This document shows positions 19,472-30,213 of a stretch of DNA of 64,000 bases, piece by piece. The notes below the pieces were generated by a model. That model worked only from the letters and a program-made list of their open reading frames with translations. It searched no databases and was not told the origin of the DNA. Positions within the stretch are counted from its first letter, which is position 1; every line of letters starts with the position of its first letter. The translations under genes and the position numbers were made by a program. The stretch is taken from positions 62,001-126,000 of the forward strand of contig JAIXRW010000025.1 of the NCBI GenBank assembly GCA_027484985.1, given 5' to 3'. Source of the DNA: Rhodobacter sp. (lineage in GTDB: Bacteria > Pseudomonadota > Alphaproteobacteria > Rhodobacterales > Rhodobacteraceae).

Positions 19472-19543
19472 CGCCACAGGCTTCTTGAATTTCGGGCGGG
19501 CATGACCAGTTTAATCCCGACGACAGAAAAAGGGTAAAGATCG

Positions 19544-20746
19544 ATGGCAGGTAGCGGAGGCCCCTGGGGCGGCGGTGGCGGCCCGGGTGACGACGATCGG
19601 AACGGGGACCGGAATGGCGGGCGCGGGGATGATCGCAGGAATGGCGGTCGCCGGCCCGAGGGCGGACCGCAGATACCCGAAATCGAAGACATCATGAAAA
19701 AGGGGCAGGAGCAGCTGCGCGTGCTGATGGGCGGGCGTGGCCGTGGCGGCTTTGGCGGTGGTGGCGGGCGCGGGCCTGTCGGCGGCGGGCCGCTGGTTTC
19801 GCGGCAGGGCGTGGCGCTGGGTGTGCTGGGTGCTGCGGTGCTTTGGGCGTTCATGTCGTTCTACACGGTCAAGCCCGAAGAACGGTCGGTCGAGCTGTTC
19901 CTTGGCAAGTTTTCGGGGATCGGAGAGTCGGGGCTGAACTTTGCGCCCTGGCCTTTCGTGACGGCCGAAATCGTGCAGGTCACGGGCGAGCGGCAGACGG
20001 AAGTGGGCACGGGGGCGGCGGATGCCCAAGCGTCGGGGCTGATGCTGACGCGGGACCAGAATATCGTCGATATCGGGTTTCAGGTGGTGTGGAACATTTC
20101 GGACCCCTCGGCCTATCTGTTCAACCTTGCCGATCCGGATGACACGATCAGGGCGGTGTCGGAATCGGCCATGCGCGATATCATCGCGCGGTCGGAACTG
20201 TCGCCCATTCTGAACCGCGACCGCGGCGCGATTGCCGCCGATCTGCGGCAGGCGGTGCAAAAGACGCTAGACAGCTATGACGCGGGCATCAACGTGATCC
20301 GCGTGAACTTGCAGCAAGCGGCCCCGCCGGGCGAGGTGATCGACGCCTTCCGCGCCGTGCAGGCGGCCCAGCAGGAACGCGACCGGCTGGAGAAAGAGGC
20401 CGATGCCTATGCCAACAAGGTGACGGCGGGCGCGCGCGGCGAGGCGGCGCGGCTGGTCGAAAACTCGGAAGCTTACCGCGCCGAGGTGGTGAACAACGCG
20501 CAGGGTGAGGCGAGCCGGTTCACGTCGGTCTATGACGAATATGTCAAGGCGCCCGAGGTGACGCGCAAGCGCATGTATCTGGAAACGATGGAAAAGGTGC
20601 TGGGCGGCATGAACAAGGTGATCCTTGACGGGGTCGGTTCGGGCGAGGCGGGCGGAAATGGCGTGGTGCCCTTCCTGCCGTTGAACGAATTGAACCGTCC
20701 GGCGGGCCCGCCCGCTGCGGCTGTGAACAGCACGGGGAGCAACTGA
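19544..20746 (+). CDS. hflK: FtsH protease activity modulator HflK
   Basis: Gly-rich N-terminus, one TM, SPFH domain; GFQVVWNISDPSAYLFNLADPD. Confidence 0.95.
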   Translation: MAGSGGPWGGGGGPGDDDRNGDRNGGRGDDRRNGGRRPEGGPQIPEIEDIMKKGQEQLRVLMGGRGRGGFGGGGGRGPVGGGPLVSRQGVALGVLGAAVLWAFMSFYTVKPEERSVELFLGKFSGIGESGLNFAPWPFVTAEIVQVTGERQTEVGTGAADAQASGLMLTRDQNIVDIGFQVVWNISDPSAYLFNLADPDDTIRAVSESAMRDIIARSELSPILNRDRGAIAADLRQAVQKTLDSYDAGINVIRVNLQQAAPPGEVIDAFRAVQAAQQERDRLEKEADAYANKVTAGARGEAARLVENSEAYRAEVVNNAQGEASRFTSVYDEYVKAPEVTRKRMYLETMEKVLGGMNKVILDGVGSGEAGGNGVVPFLPLNELNRPAGPPAAAVNSTGSN

Positions 20747-21645
20747 TGAAAGCTGCATTCATTCTTCCGGGGGTGGCGATTGTCGCGGCCTTGGCGCTGT
20801 CGTCGGTGTTTATCGTGGACGAGCGCGAAAAGGTGCTGGTGCTGCAATTCGGGCAGGTCAAGCAGGTGCGGGACGAACCGGGCGTGGGGTTCAAGCTGCC
20901 GCTCATTCAGGACGTGGTGCGCTATGACGACCGCATCCTTTCCCTGCCGACGCGGCCCATCGAAGTGACGATGAGCGATGACCGCCGCCTGGTGGTTGAT
21001 GCCTTTGCCCGCTGGCGGGTGACCGACCCCGTGCGCTTCCGCGAAGCGGTGGGGCCGAATGGCGTGGCGCAGGCGATGAGCCGGCTTGAGGGTATTCTGA
21101 ACGACGCGATCCCGCAGGTTCTGGGTTCGGTCGATTCGGGGCGCGTGCTGTCGGAGGACCGCAATTCGCTGATGAACCAGATCCGCGATATCGCGCGGCG
21201 CGAGGGGGCCTCGCTCGGGATCGATGTGGTCGATGTGCGGCTGACGCGCACCGACCTGCCCGAACAGAACCTTGAGGCGACCTTTGCCCGTATGCGGGCC
21301 GAGCGCGAACGCGAGGCGGCGGACGAGATCGCGCGCGGCGGCGAAGCGGCGAGCCGTGTGCGGGCGGCGGCGGACCGGACGGTGGTCGAGCTGACCTCGG
21401 ACGCGCGGCGGCAGGCGGAAGTCGTGCGCGGCGAGGCGGATGCCGAAAGGAACCGTATCTATGCCGAGGCTTTCGGAAAAGACCCCGAATTCTTTGCCTT
21501 TACCCGGTCGCTGACCAGCTATGAGCGGGCCTTGCAGGCAAGCAATTCGTCGATCGTGATGAGCCCGGATAGCGAGTTCTTCGATTATCTGCGGTCTGAC
21601 AAGGGGCGCGTTTTGCCCCCCGCAGACGCGGCGCAAGGGCAATGA
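20746..21645 (+). CDS. hflC: Protease modulator HflC
   Basis: SPFH protein directly after hflK; ATG overlaps the hflK stop. Confidence 0.95.
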   Translation: MKAAFILPGVAIVAALALSSVFIVDEREKVLVLQFGQVKQVRDEPGVGFKLPLIQDVVRYDDRILSLPTRPIEVTMSDDRRLVVDAFARWRVTDPVRFREAVGPNGVAQAMSRLEGILNDAIPQVLGSVDSGRVLSEDRNSLMNQIRDIARREGASLGIDVVDVRLTRTDLPEQNLEATFARMRAEREREAADEIARGGEAASRVRAAADRTVVELTSDARRQAEVVRGEADAERNRIYAEAFGKDPEFFAFTRSLTSYERALQASNSSIVMSPDSEFFDYLRSDKGRVLPPADAAQGQ

Positions 21646-21833
21646 ACACGGTTCTGCACGGTTTGGGGATCGTGCTTGCGGTAGAGGGGCTGGCCATCGC
21701 GCTGGCCCCTTTGCGACTGGAACAGGCGTTGCAGGCGCTGGCCGGGCTGTCGCGCGACGGGCGGCGGGCGCTGGGGCTGGCGGTGCTGGCGGCCGGGGTG
21801 GCGGTGATCTGGGCCGCGGGGCGGATGGGCTAA
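21642..21833 (+). CDS. DUF2065 family protein
   Basis: 63-aa two-TM protein after hflC: GLGIVLAVEGLAIALAPLRLEQALQ. Confidence 0.8.
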   Translation: MNTVLHGLGIVLAVEGLAIALAPLRLEQALQALAGLSRDGRRALGLAVLAAGVAVIWAAGRMG

Positions 21834-21993
21834 GCCTGCGCGGTTGTAACAATCGGCGCAAAACCATCACAGGGCTTTGACGGGGCGCGATTGGGTTTGC
21901 ATTGCCTTTGCCGGTGCAAGGCGGATGATCAGGGCCATGCAGGACGCCGCCACGTTCGGTTCGCGGCGTCATCGAAACGAGAAGGAGTTCGAG

Positions 21994-23496
21994 GTGCAGT
22001 CTCTGGCCAAATCAAGTTTCCACGGGGCACAGGGTGCCCGCGCCCTGACGCAGGGCCTGTCGCGCGTTGCGCTTGCGGCGGCCTTGGGGCTTTCGCTCGG
22101 CCTTGGGCAGGTCGGGCCGGCAGCGGCGCGGGGGGCGCCGGAAAGCTTTGCCGATCTTGCCGAGCAGATCAGCCCCTCGGTGGTGAACATCACCACCATG
22201 TCCACGGTCGCGGCCCCCGCCGAGGACGGGCCGATGGTGCCCGAAGGATCGCCCTTCGAGGACTTTTTCAAGGAATTCCAGGACCGCAATGGCGGTGGTG
22301 GTGCGCCGGAACCGCGCCGTTCCGAGGCGCTGGGGTCGGGTTTCGTGATTTCCGAGGACGGCTATATCGTCACCAACAACCATGTGATCGAAGGGGCTGA
22401 CGACATCTCGATCGAGTTCTTTTCGGGCGAGAAGCTAAAGGCCGAGCTGGTGGGCACCGACCCCAAGACCGATATCGCGCTGCTGAAGGTCAAGGCCGAC
22501 AAGCCGCTGCCTTTCGTGCAGTTCGGCAACAGCGACCTTATGCGCGTGGGCGATTGGGTCGTGGCGATGGGCAACCCGCTGGGGCAGGGTTTCTCGGTTT
22601 CGGCAGGGATCGTGTCGGCGCGCAACCGCGAGCTTTCGGGGACCTATGACGATTACATCCAGACCGATGCGGCGATCAACCGTGGCAATTCGGGCGGGCC
22701 GTTGTTCAACATGGACGGGCAGGTGATCGGGGTGAACACCGCGATCCTGTCGCCCAATGGCGGGTCGATCGGGATCGGGTTTTCGATGGCGTCGAATGTG
22801 GTGGATAAGGTGGTGGCGCAGCTCAAGCAATTCGGGGAAACCCGGCGCGGCTGGCTGGGCGTGCGGATCCAGGACGTGACGCCCGACGTGGCCGAGGCCA
22901 TGGGGCTGGCGGCATCGAAAGGGGCCCTGGTCACGGATGTGCCCGATGGTCCGGCCAAGGACGCGGGGCTGAAGGCGGGGGATGTGATCACCACCTTCGA
23001 CGGCAAGGAGATCGGCACGGTGCGTGACCTGACGCGGCAGGTGGCCGACAGCCCCGTAGGGTCGGCAGTGCCGGTGGTGGTGATGCGCGACGGCAAGACC
23101 GAGACGCTGTCGGTCACGCTGGGCCGCCGCGAAGAGGCCGAGAAGGAAGAAACCGTGCCCGCCGCCGCGCAAAAGCCCGCAGCGCCCGAACAGGCCGAAG
23201 TGCTGGGCCTGACGCTTGAGCCGGTGACGCAGGACATGATCGACCAGTTGAACCTGCCTGCCGGGACCGAAGGGTTGATCGTGGCCAAGGTGGACGAGGA
23301 GTCGGAAGCCTTTACCAAGGGGTTGCGGCAGGGCGATGTGATCACCGAAGCCGGACAGCAAAAGGTGACGCGGCTGGAAGACCTGCAAGACCGGCTAAAG
23401 GAAGCCAAGGATGCGGGGCGCAAGTCGCTGCTGTTGCTGGTGCGGCGTGGCGGTGATCCGCGCTTTGTGGCGCTGGCCGTGGACGAGACGAAATAA
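21994..23496 (+). CDS. Do/DegP-family periplasmic serine endopeptidase, two PDZ domains
   Basis: GSGFVISEDGYIVTNNHVIEGAD...INRGNSGGPLFNMDG; GTG start with upstream GAAGGAG preferred over the longer TTG ORF (21877). Confidence 0.93.
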   Translation: MQSLAKSSFHGAQGARALTQGLSRVALAAALGLSLGLGQVGPAAARGAPESFADLAEQISPSVVNITTMSTVAAPAEDGPMVPEGSPFEDFFKEFQDRNGGGGAPEPRRSEALGSGFVISEDGYIVTNNHVIEGADDISIEFFSGEKLKAELVGTDPKTDIALLKVKADKPLPFVQFGNSDLMRVGDWVVAMGNPLGQGFSVSAGIVSARNRELSGTYDDYIQTDAAINRGNSGGPLFNMDGQVIGVNTAILSPNGGSIGIGFSMASNVVDKVVAQLKQFGETRRGWLGVRIQDVTPDVAEAMGLAASKGALVTDVPDGPAKDAGLKAGDVITTFDGKEIGTVRDLTRQVADSPVGSAVPVVVMRDGKTETLSVTLGRREEAEKEETVPAAAQKPAAPEQAEVLGLTLEPVTQDMIDQLNLPAGTEGLIVAKVDEESEAFTKGLRQGDVITEAGQQKVTRLEDLQDRLKEAKDAGRKSLLLLVRRGGDPRFVALAVDETK

Positions 23497-23516
23497 GGCT
23501 TGGGCATTAATCAAAC

Positions 23517-23545
23517 GGGGCGGCGGGGAAACCTGCCGCCCCTTT
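23517..23545 (+). terminator. Rho-independent terminator after the DegP-type gene
   Basis: GGGGCGGC-ggggaaacct-GCCGCCCC-TTT. Confidence 0.65.
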
Positions 23546-23595
23546 GCCATGCGCTTCCGTCAGACGGGCGCGCAGGGTGCGGATGGGGGAAAGAC

Positions 23596-23679
23596 GAGTA
23601 TTTGGGCAAAGGTGAAGGGGATCGGTCATGCCTTTCACCTTTGCCCAAATACTCCGGGGGAATCGGCCCTTGGGCCGAT
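23596..23679. repeat. Hairpin + tag element, copy c (tag as perfect 21-bp inverted pair)
   Basis: GAGTATTTGGGCAAAGGTGAA 23596-23616 and its reverse complement 23634-23654; hairpin ATCGGCCC-tt-GGGCCGAT 23662-23679. Confidence 0.9.
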
Positions 23680-23731
23680 GGGGGCTGGCCCCCCCCTTTG
23701 TTGCCGGTGCGGGATGGTTCCGGCAAAAATC

Positions 23732-24373
23732 CTAGCCGATTTCGGACAGAAGCCGCGTGCGGAAGCTTTCCATCCATTCCAGCCGTTCGGCCGCCATGGC
23801 GCGGCCGGTGGCGGTTTGCATCCTGTCTGCGATGCGGACGAGTTTGACCTGGATATGGTCGAGCGCGAAGCGGCGGTCGTCGAGCGGGCGGCCGAGCGCC
23901 ATGGGATCGGCGGCATCGAACAGGCTGCCGCCCATCTGGCCCGCGATCAGGAACATCCGCGCGATGCCGATGGCGCCGAGGGCTTCGAGCCGGTCGGCAT
24001 CTTGCAGGATGCGGGCTTCGGGGGTTTCGGGGGCGATGCCTGCGGAAAAGCTGTGGGCAAGGATGGCGTGGTGCAGGGCGGGCCGTTTTTCGGGCGGATA
24101 GCCCATCGCGGCCAGTTCTGCGATGGCCAGATCGGCGCTGCGGCGCGAGGCTTGGGCGCGGTCGGGCGCATCTTTCGGCAGGTTCACGGCATCGTGGAAA
24201 TAGGCGGCGGGGCCAAGGATGGCCGGATCGGCGGGTTCGTCCATCGCGATCAGGCGGCAGGATTTCCAGACGCGGTCAAGATGGCCCAGATCATGCGCGC
24301 CATCGGTGGCATCGGCCCAAAGGGCTGCGATGCGGGCGCGGGCGCGGGCGGTCCAGTCGGGCGCGGCGGTCAT
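23732..24373 (-). CDS. HD-domain phosphohydrolase
   Basis: DGAHDLGHLDRVWKSC...ILGPAAYFHDAVNLPKDAPDRAQASRRSADLA. Confidence 0.85.
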   Translation of the reverse strand: MTAAPDWTARARARIAALWADATDGAHDLGHLDRVWKSCRLIAMDEPADPAILGPAAYFHDAVNLPKDAPDRAQASRRSADLAIAELAAMGYPPEKRPALHHAILAHSFSAGIAPETPEARILQDADRLEALGAIGIARMFLIAGQMGGSLFDAADPMALGRPLDDRRFALDHIQVKLVRIADRMQTATGRAMAAERLEWMESFRTRLLSEIG

Positions 24374-24909
24374 AGCGCGGAAAGGTCGGTTGCGACGAGG
24401 CCGAGGTCGCGGGCCGCGCCGAGGGAAAGCTGGCGGCTGTCAAGGCCGCGTTCGGTCTGGTAGCGGCGCAGGGCATCGGTGGTGGCGGCGTCCATCTGGC
24501 CGGTGAGCGGGGCGAGGAAATAGCCACGCGCCTTGAGCGCCCGTTGCAGGCTGGCGATGAAGTCGGGGGTCATCTCGGCCGGGCAGGGGGCGCGGAACCA
24601 TACGGTTTCGCGGTCGCGCACCATGCGGGTGGCGGTTTTGGTGCGGTAGGTGGCGGGGTTGACAAGGGTGCCGTCGGGGCTGCGGGTTTCGGGGGTGATC
24701 TGCACCTGTTCGGTGACGGTTTCGATCACGGCGGGGCTGGAATCTTGCGCCCAGCAGGCGCCTTCGGGGCCCTTTGGCGGTTCATCGCCCCGGCTGCGGA
24801 GGATTTCGGCGCCTAGATCGGCCTGTGCGGGCACGGCGGGCAGCGGGACCGACGGGGTGCAGGCGGCCAGAAGCAATGCTGTGGCAAGCCATGCGTGTTG
24901 TGCGGTCAT
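24370..24909 (-). CDS. Peptidoglycan-binding domain lipoprotein-like protein
   Basis: Lipobox-like ALLLAACTPS; ASLQRALKARGYFLAPLTGQMDAATTDALRRYQTERGL (PG_binding_1). Confidence 0.75.
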   Translation of the reverse strand: MTAQHAWLATALLLAACTPSVPLPAVPAQADLGAEILRSRGDEPPKGPEGACWAQDSSPAVIETVTEQVQITPETRSPDGTLVNPATYRTKTATRMVRDRETVWFRAPCPAEMTPDFIASLQRALKARGYFLAPLTGQMDAATTDALRRYQTERGLDSRQLSLGAARDLGLVATDLSAL

Positions 24910-24992
24910 CTGCGATCCCTGCCTGTCTTGCCCTTTGGCGGGCTTGGGGCCGAGGATAGCCGCAAGTGGCGGCTTTCGCCAGAGCGGGGCGT

Positions 24993-25427
24993 TCAGGGCT
25001 GGTCGCCCGCCCGCGTGCCGTCATGGCGGAAGTCGGGGCGCAGGAGGGCGTCGAGCATGTGCGAGATATCCTCGATCCGTTCGGCGACGATATGGACCAC
25101 CCCTGCCTCGCGCTGCAAACGTCCGGTGACGCGCAGCATGCGGCCGGCGATGACGGCGCGGCGGTTGGCTTCGTAAAGCTTGGCCCAGACCACCACGTTG
25201 CAGGTGCCGGTTTCATCTTCGAGCGTAAGGAAGATCACGCCCTTGGCGGTGCCGGGGCGCTGGCGGACAAGGACAAGCCCCGCCACGCAGACCCGCGCGC
25301 CCACGGGCGGTTCATCCAGCCGTTCGGCCACAAGGGCGGCGGGCGGGCGCGGCCATGTGCCGGGCGGCGGCGTGGGCGTGGACCAGATTTCGGTGACGCT
25401 GCGGAAGCGGGGGGCGATGTCGGGCAT
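24993..25427 (-). pseudogene. C-terminal OB-fold fragment of error-prone DNA polymerase DnaE2/ImuC
   Basis: VGARVCVAGLVLVRQRPGTAKGVIFLTLEDETGTCNVVVWAKLYEANRRAVIAGRMLRVTGRLQREAGVVHIVAERIEDIS matches the DnaE2 C-terminus; polymerase domains absent. Confidence 0.8.
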
Positions 25428-25429
25428 GG

Positions 25430-25444
25430 GAACGAATGTAGAAC
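25430..25444 (-). promoter_or_regulatory. Alphaproteobacterial LexA (SOS) box
   Basis: GAAC-gaatgta-GAAC (GTTCN7GTTC on minus), 2 nt before the ATG of the DnaE2 fragment. Confidence 0.7.
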
Positions 25445-25531
25445 ATTTGCGGCGCAGCGCAAGTTTTTCCGACATGGGGGAAGGGTGCGGCAAGCTGCCC
25501 GTCAGGAGCCTGCGGCTTTCCTGCGCCATAA

Positions 25532-26646
<1,115 letters not shown>

Positions 26647-26781
26647 CTGGTCACCTGTTCTACCGGGGGCTGCCGATAGAGACAGGAATCACCCGCAAAG
26701 GTGGCGGGATTGGGGCGGTGCCGTATCAATCTTGCGTTGAATGGTTAACGGATTGCGGCAATCGGGGGGCAGTTCGCGGGG

Positions 26782-27231
26782 CTAGTTCGTGCGGCGGGCG
26801 GGCAGAAAGGGCAGCGGGGCCACGGGCACGCCGTCATCCAGCAGCTTCCGCGCTTCGTCGATGCGGGCTTCGCCATAGATGGCGCGTTCGGGGGCTTGGC
26901 CTTCGTGGATGCGGCGGGCTTCGGTCACGAAATCGAGCCCGACATATTCGGAATTTTCTTCGACCTTGCGGCGCAGTTCGGCGATGGCCCGCTCCACATC
27001 GGAGGCCGGTGCGGCAAGGTCGGGGCGGGGTGGTTGCAGCGCGGGCGGCGGGGTGGCCGCATCGCGGGCGGGGCGCACGCTGGGGGCCATGAGCGATTTC
27101 TCGACCCCGGTATCGCCGCAGACGGGGCAGGCGACATGGCCCGCCGCCGACAGGCTATCGAAGGCGGCACCGGACTGGAACCAGCTGTCGAAGGCATGGT
27201 CGGCGCGGCATTTGAGCGAGAAACGGATCAT
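26782..27231 (-). CDS. DUF1178 family protein
   Basis: MIRFSLKCRADHAFDSWFQSGAAFDSL...CPVCGDTGVEKSLMAP. Confidence 0.88.
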   Translation of the reverse strand: MIRFSLKCRADHAFDSWFQSGAAFDSLSAAGHVACPVCGDTGVEKSLMAPSVRPARDAATPPPALQPPRPDLAAPASDVERAIAELRRKVEENSEYVGLDFVTEARRIHEGQAPERAIYGEARIDEARKLLDDGVPVAPLPFLPARRTN

Positions 27232-27288
27232 GGGTTGGAACCGTCGGGACATGGGGTCTGCACTGAGCTAGGCAGAATGGCGGCAAAT

Positions 27289-27810
27289 TCAATCGGGGGC
27301 AACAGGCGCACCCAATCTGTCGGGCGCTTCGGCGAGCGACTGGAACAGGGCGCGCAGGTCGGGTTCGGCCACCTTGCGCGAGGCTTTGGCGGCGCTGAAC
27401 CATTTGCGGCGCCGTTGCTTGCGTTCGGGGAATTTGGGGGCAAGTTCGGCCACGCGCAGCGCATAGACCGATACCGCGCAGGGCACCGAGGCCGTGGGGC
27501 CAAGCGCCTTGTCATAACCGTAAAGGCCGATCGGGTCGGCCAGAAGATGGCCGCGCACGCCTGCTTCTTCCCATGCCTCGCGTTCGGCCGAGGCGGCGAG
27601 GTCGAGACCGTCGATGGGCCAGCCCTTGGGAATGACCCAGCGGCCGGTATCGCGGCTGGTGATCAGCAGCACCTCGATATGGCCGCGATGCATGCGCCAG
27701 CAAACCGCGCCGCATTGGGTGCGGGCAGGCGCGGTGGCCACAAGGAAATCTGCGCTGTCCATCCGTTTCATCGGCCCCGTTCCGGTCTTTTGACCTGTTG
27801 CAAAGGGCAT
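27289..27810 (-). CDS. NUDIX hydrolase
   Basis: VIPKGWPIDGLDLAASAEREAWEEAGVRG Nudix-type box. Confidence 0.85.
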   Translation of the reverse strand: MPFATGQKTGTGPMKRMDSADFLVATAPARTQCGAVCWRMHRGHIEVLLITSRDTGRWVIPKGWPIDGLDLAASAEREAWEEAGVRGHLLADPIGLYGYDKALGPTASVPCAVSVYALRVAELAPKFPERKQRRRKWFSAAKASRKVAEPDLRALFQSLAEAPDRLGAPVAPD

Positions 27811-28028
27811 GCCTGCTCTGCCCGTCTATCATGCGCGAAAGTCGGGGCGAATGACCAGACGCTATACGTTCCGGGGCGCGGTTTATTGCCGCACTGCGCC
27901 CCGTTTCAGCCGGATGCGGCACAAAGCGCCGTCTTTTGCGGCACTGTGCGCTTGGCTGGCGGGTGGCGCGGTTTGACGGCGCGACCTTGCGGGCTAGGTT
28001 ACAGCCTGAAGTTTAACGGAGAATTTTC

Positions 28029-28550
28029 ATGCACCGCTTCTTTCGCCTTGTGCTGGTCGGCGCGGCAAGCCTGCTTCCGGTTCCGGCCTTTGCCGGGTTT
28101 TCCTTTGCCTCGATCGATGGCGGGACGATCGACCTTGATGCGTTCAAGGGCAAGCCCGTGCTGGTGGTGAATACCGCGTCGCTGTGCGGGTTCGCGTCGC
28201 AGTTCAAGGATTTGCAAAGCTTGCAGGACGAATATGGCCCCAAGGGGCTGGTCGTGCTGGCGGTGCCGTCGAACGATTTCGACCAAGAGCTTGAGGACGG
28301 CAAGAAGGTGAAGGATTATTGCACCGCCAATTTCGACATTTCCTTGCCGATGACCGATATAACCCATGTGGTCGGGCCCGAGGCGCATCCGTTCTATGCC
28401 ATGCTGAAGGCGGATTACGGGTTTGAGCCGGGATGGAACTTCAACAAGGTGCTGCTGGACGGGCAGGGCGATGTGGTGGCGACATGGGGCAGCCTGACGG
28501 TGCCGACGGCGGGCGCGGTGACGAAGAAGATCGAGGCGCTGCTGCCCTGA
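28029..28550 (+). CDS. Glutathione peroxidase (secreted)
   Basis: Signal peptide; KPVLVVNTASLCGFASQFKDLQSLQDEYGPKGLVVLAVPSNDF. Confidence 0.9.
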   Translation: MHRFFRLVLVGAASLLPVPAFAGFSFASIDGGTIDLDAFKGKPVLVVNTASLCGFASQFKDLQSLQDEYGPKGLVVLAVPSNDFDQELEDGKKVKDYCTANFDISLPMTDITHVVGPEAHPFYAMLKADYGFEPGWNFNKVLLDGQGDVVATWGSLTVPTAGAVTKKIEALLP

Positions 28551-28555
28551 CGGGG

Positions 28556-29677
28556 TTGGCTGACGGGGCGGCTGCGGGGGCGGTTTTCATCGGGTCGCGG
28601 GTTTATCGCGGGTCGTCCTATGGTGCGGGGCATCCGTTGCGGATACCGCGTGTGCCGGTGGTGACGGACCTGTGCGCGGCGCTGGGCTGGCTGGAGGGGC
28701 GGTTCGTGACCAGCCCCAAGGCCAAGCCCGCCGCGCTGACGGGGTTCCATACGGTGGACTATATCGACGCGCTGCGGCGGGCCGAAGAGACGGGGACGGT
28801 GGATGCGGAAACGCGGGCGCGTCACCAGATCGGGACGCTGTCGAACCCGGTTTTTCCGCAGATCTATTCGCGGCCTGCCACGGGGGCGGGGGGCGTGATG
28901 CTGGCGGCCGAGATGCTGGCGAACGGGGCGGGGCGGGTCTATGTGCCCGGCGGGGGCACGCATCACGGCATGCCCGACCGCGCCAACGGTTTCTGCTATC
29001 TGAACGATCCGGTTCTGGCGATACAGGCCTTGCGGCGGGCGGGCTTTGGCCGTGTGGCCTATGTCGATATCGACGCGCATCATTGCGACGGGGTCGAGGC
29101 GGCTTTTGCCGGTGAGGCGGGCGTGCGGATGATTTCGGTGCATGAAGAGGGGCGCTGGCCGTTCACGGGCGGCTTGGGCGATGATGCGGGGGGCGCGGCG
29201 TTCAACCTGCCGGTGCCGCGCGGGTTCAATGATACCGAGATGCGGGCGGTGGTGGCGCGGTTGATCGTGCCGCGTGTGGCCGCGTTTGCGCCCGATGTGA
29301 TCGTGTTGCAGGCGGGGGCGGATAGCCTGACCGAAGACCCGCTGTCGCGGTTGTGCCTGTCGAACCGGGCTTATGTGGAGTGCCTGCGGGCGCTGTTGCC
29401 GCTGGCGGACAGGTTTTTGCTTTTGGGCGGGGGTGGCTATAACCCGTGGTCGGTGGGGCGCTGCTGGGCGGCGCTGTGGGCGGCGTTTGCGGGTTTTGCG
29501 GTGCCCGAGCGGTTGCCGGCGGCGGCCGAGGCGGTGTTGCGGGCGTTGGATTGGGGCGGGGGCGGGCGGCCCTTGCCCGAGGAGGCGATGATGGTGACGC
29601 TGCTCGATGCGTCGCGCGAGGGGCCGGTGCGGGCCGAGGTGTCGGAGCGGTTGGCGGTGCTGGAGGCGCGGGGATGA
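28556..29677 (+). CDS. Histone deacetylase family protein
   Basis: GGTHHGMPDRANGFCYLNDPVLAI...VAYVDIDAHHCDGVEAAF; TTG start proposed just after the gpx stop. Confidence 0.88.
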   Translation: MADGAAAGAVFIGSRVYRGSSYGAGHPLRIPRVPVVTDLCAALGWLEGRFVTSPKAKPAALTGFHTVDYIDALRRAEETGTVDAETRARHQIGTLSNPVFPQIYSRPATGAGGVMLAAEMLANGAGRVYVPGGGTHHGMPDRANGFCYLNDPVLAIQALRRAGFGRVAYVDIDAHHCDGVEAAFAGEAGVRMISVHEEGRWPFTGGLGDDAGGAAFNLPVPRGFNDTEMRAVVARLIVPRVAAFAPDVIVLQAGADSLTEDPLSRLCLSNRAYVECLRALLPLADRFLLLGGGGYNPWSVGRCWAALWAAFAGFAVPERLPAAAEAVLRALDWGGGGRPLPEEAMMVTLLDASREGPVRAEVSERLAVLEARG

Positions 29678-30213
29678 GGCGGGTGTTTCTGGCGCTGCCC
29701 TTGCCCGAGGGGGTGATGTCATCCTTGCGGGTGCAGCAGTTTCTGCTGCCGTTGCCGAAGGCCGTGGAGCCGGAGAACTTCCACCTGACGTTGGTGTTTC
29801 TGGGCGAGGTGCAGGACTGGGTGCTTGAGGCCGCGCATGAGCGGTTTCTTGACGTGCGGGTTGCGCCCTTTGATCTGGGTTTGCAGGGAATGGGGATGTT
29901 TGGCGGGGCCAAGCCGAGGGCGGTTTGGGCGGGGGTCGCGCCGTCGGAACCCTTGGCGCGGTTGCAGGGCAAGCTTGCCCATGCGGCGCGGGCTGCGGGG
30001 ATTGCGGTCGAGGGGCGGAAGTTCCAGCCGCATGTGACGCTGGGCATGTTCCACCCCCCCGCGCCAGAGGAAGCGATGCGGATCGAGCGGGCCGTGGCGC
30101 AGGGCGCGGGTTTCGCGGCGGGGCCTTGGGAGGTGGACCACTTCTGCCTGTACGAATCGCATCTGTCGCCCAAGGGGGCGCGGTATGATGAGTTGTTCCG
30201 CTACGACCTATAG
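29674..30213 (+). CDS. thpR: RNA 2',3'-cyclic phosphodiesterase
   Basis: Two HxTL/V motifs: ENFHLTLVFLGEV and FQPHVTLGMF. Confidence 0.9.
   Translation: MRRVFLALPLPEGVMSSLRVQQFLLPLPKAVEPENFHLTLVFLGEVQDWVLEAAHERFLDVRVAPFDLGLQGMGMFGGAKPRAVWAGVAPSEPLARLQGKLAHAARAAGIAVEGRKFQPHVTLGMFHPPAPEEAMRIERAVAQGAGFAAGPWEVDHFCLYESHLSPKGARYDELFRYDL

Noticed and set aside
17885-19477. 530-aa minus-strand ORF
   Set aside because: Antisense to rpiA/gor, which are unambiguous.
27890-28020. tRNA or small RNA in the gap before gpx
   Set aside because: No cloverleaf or conserved tRNA box could be read.
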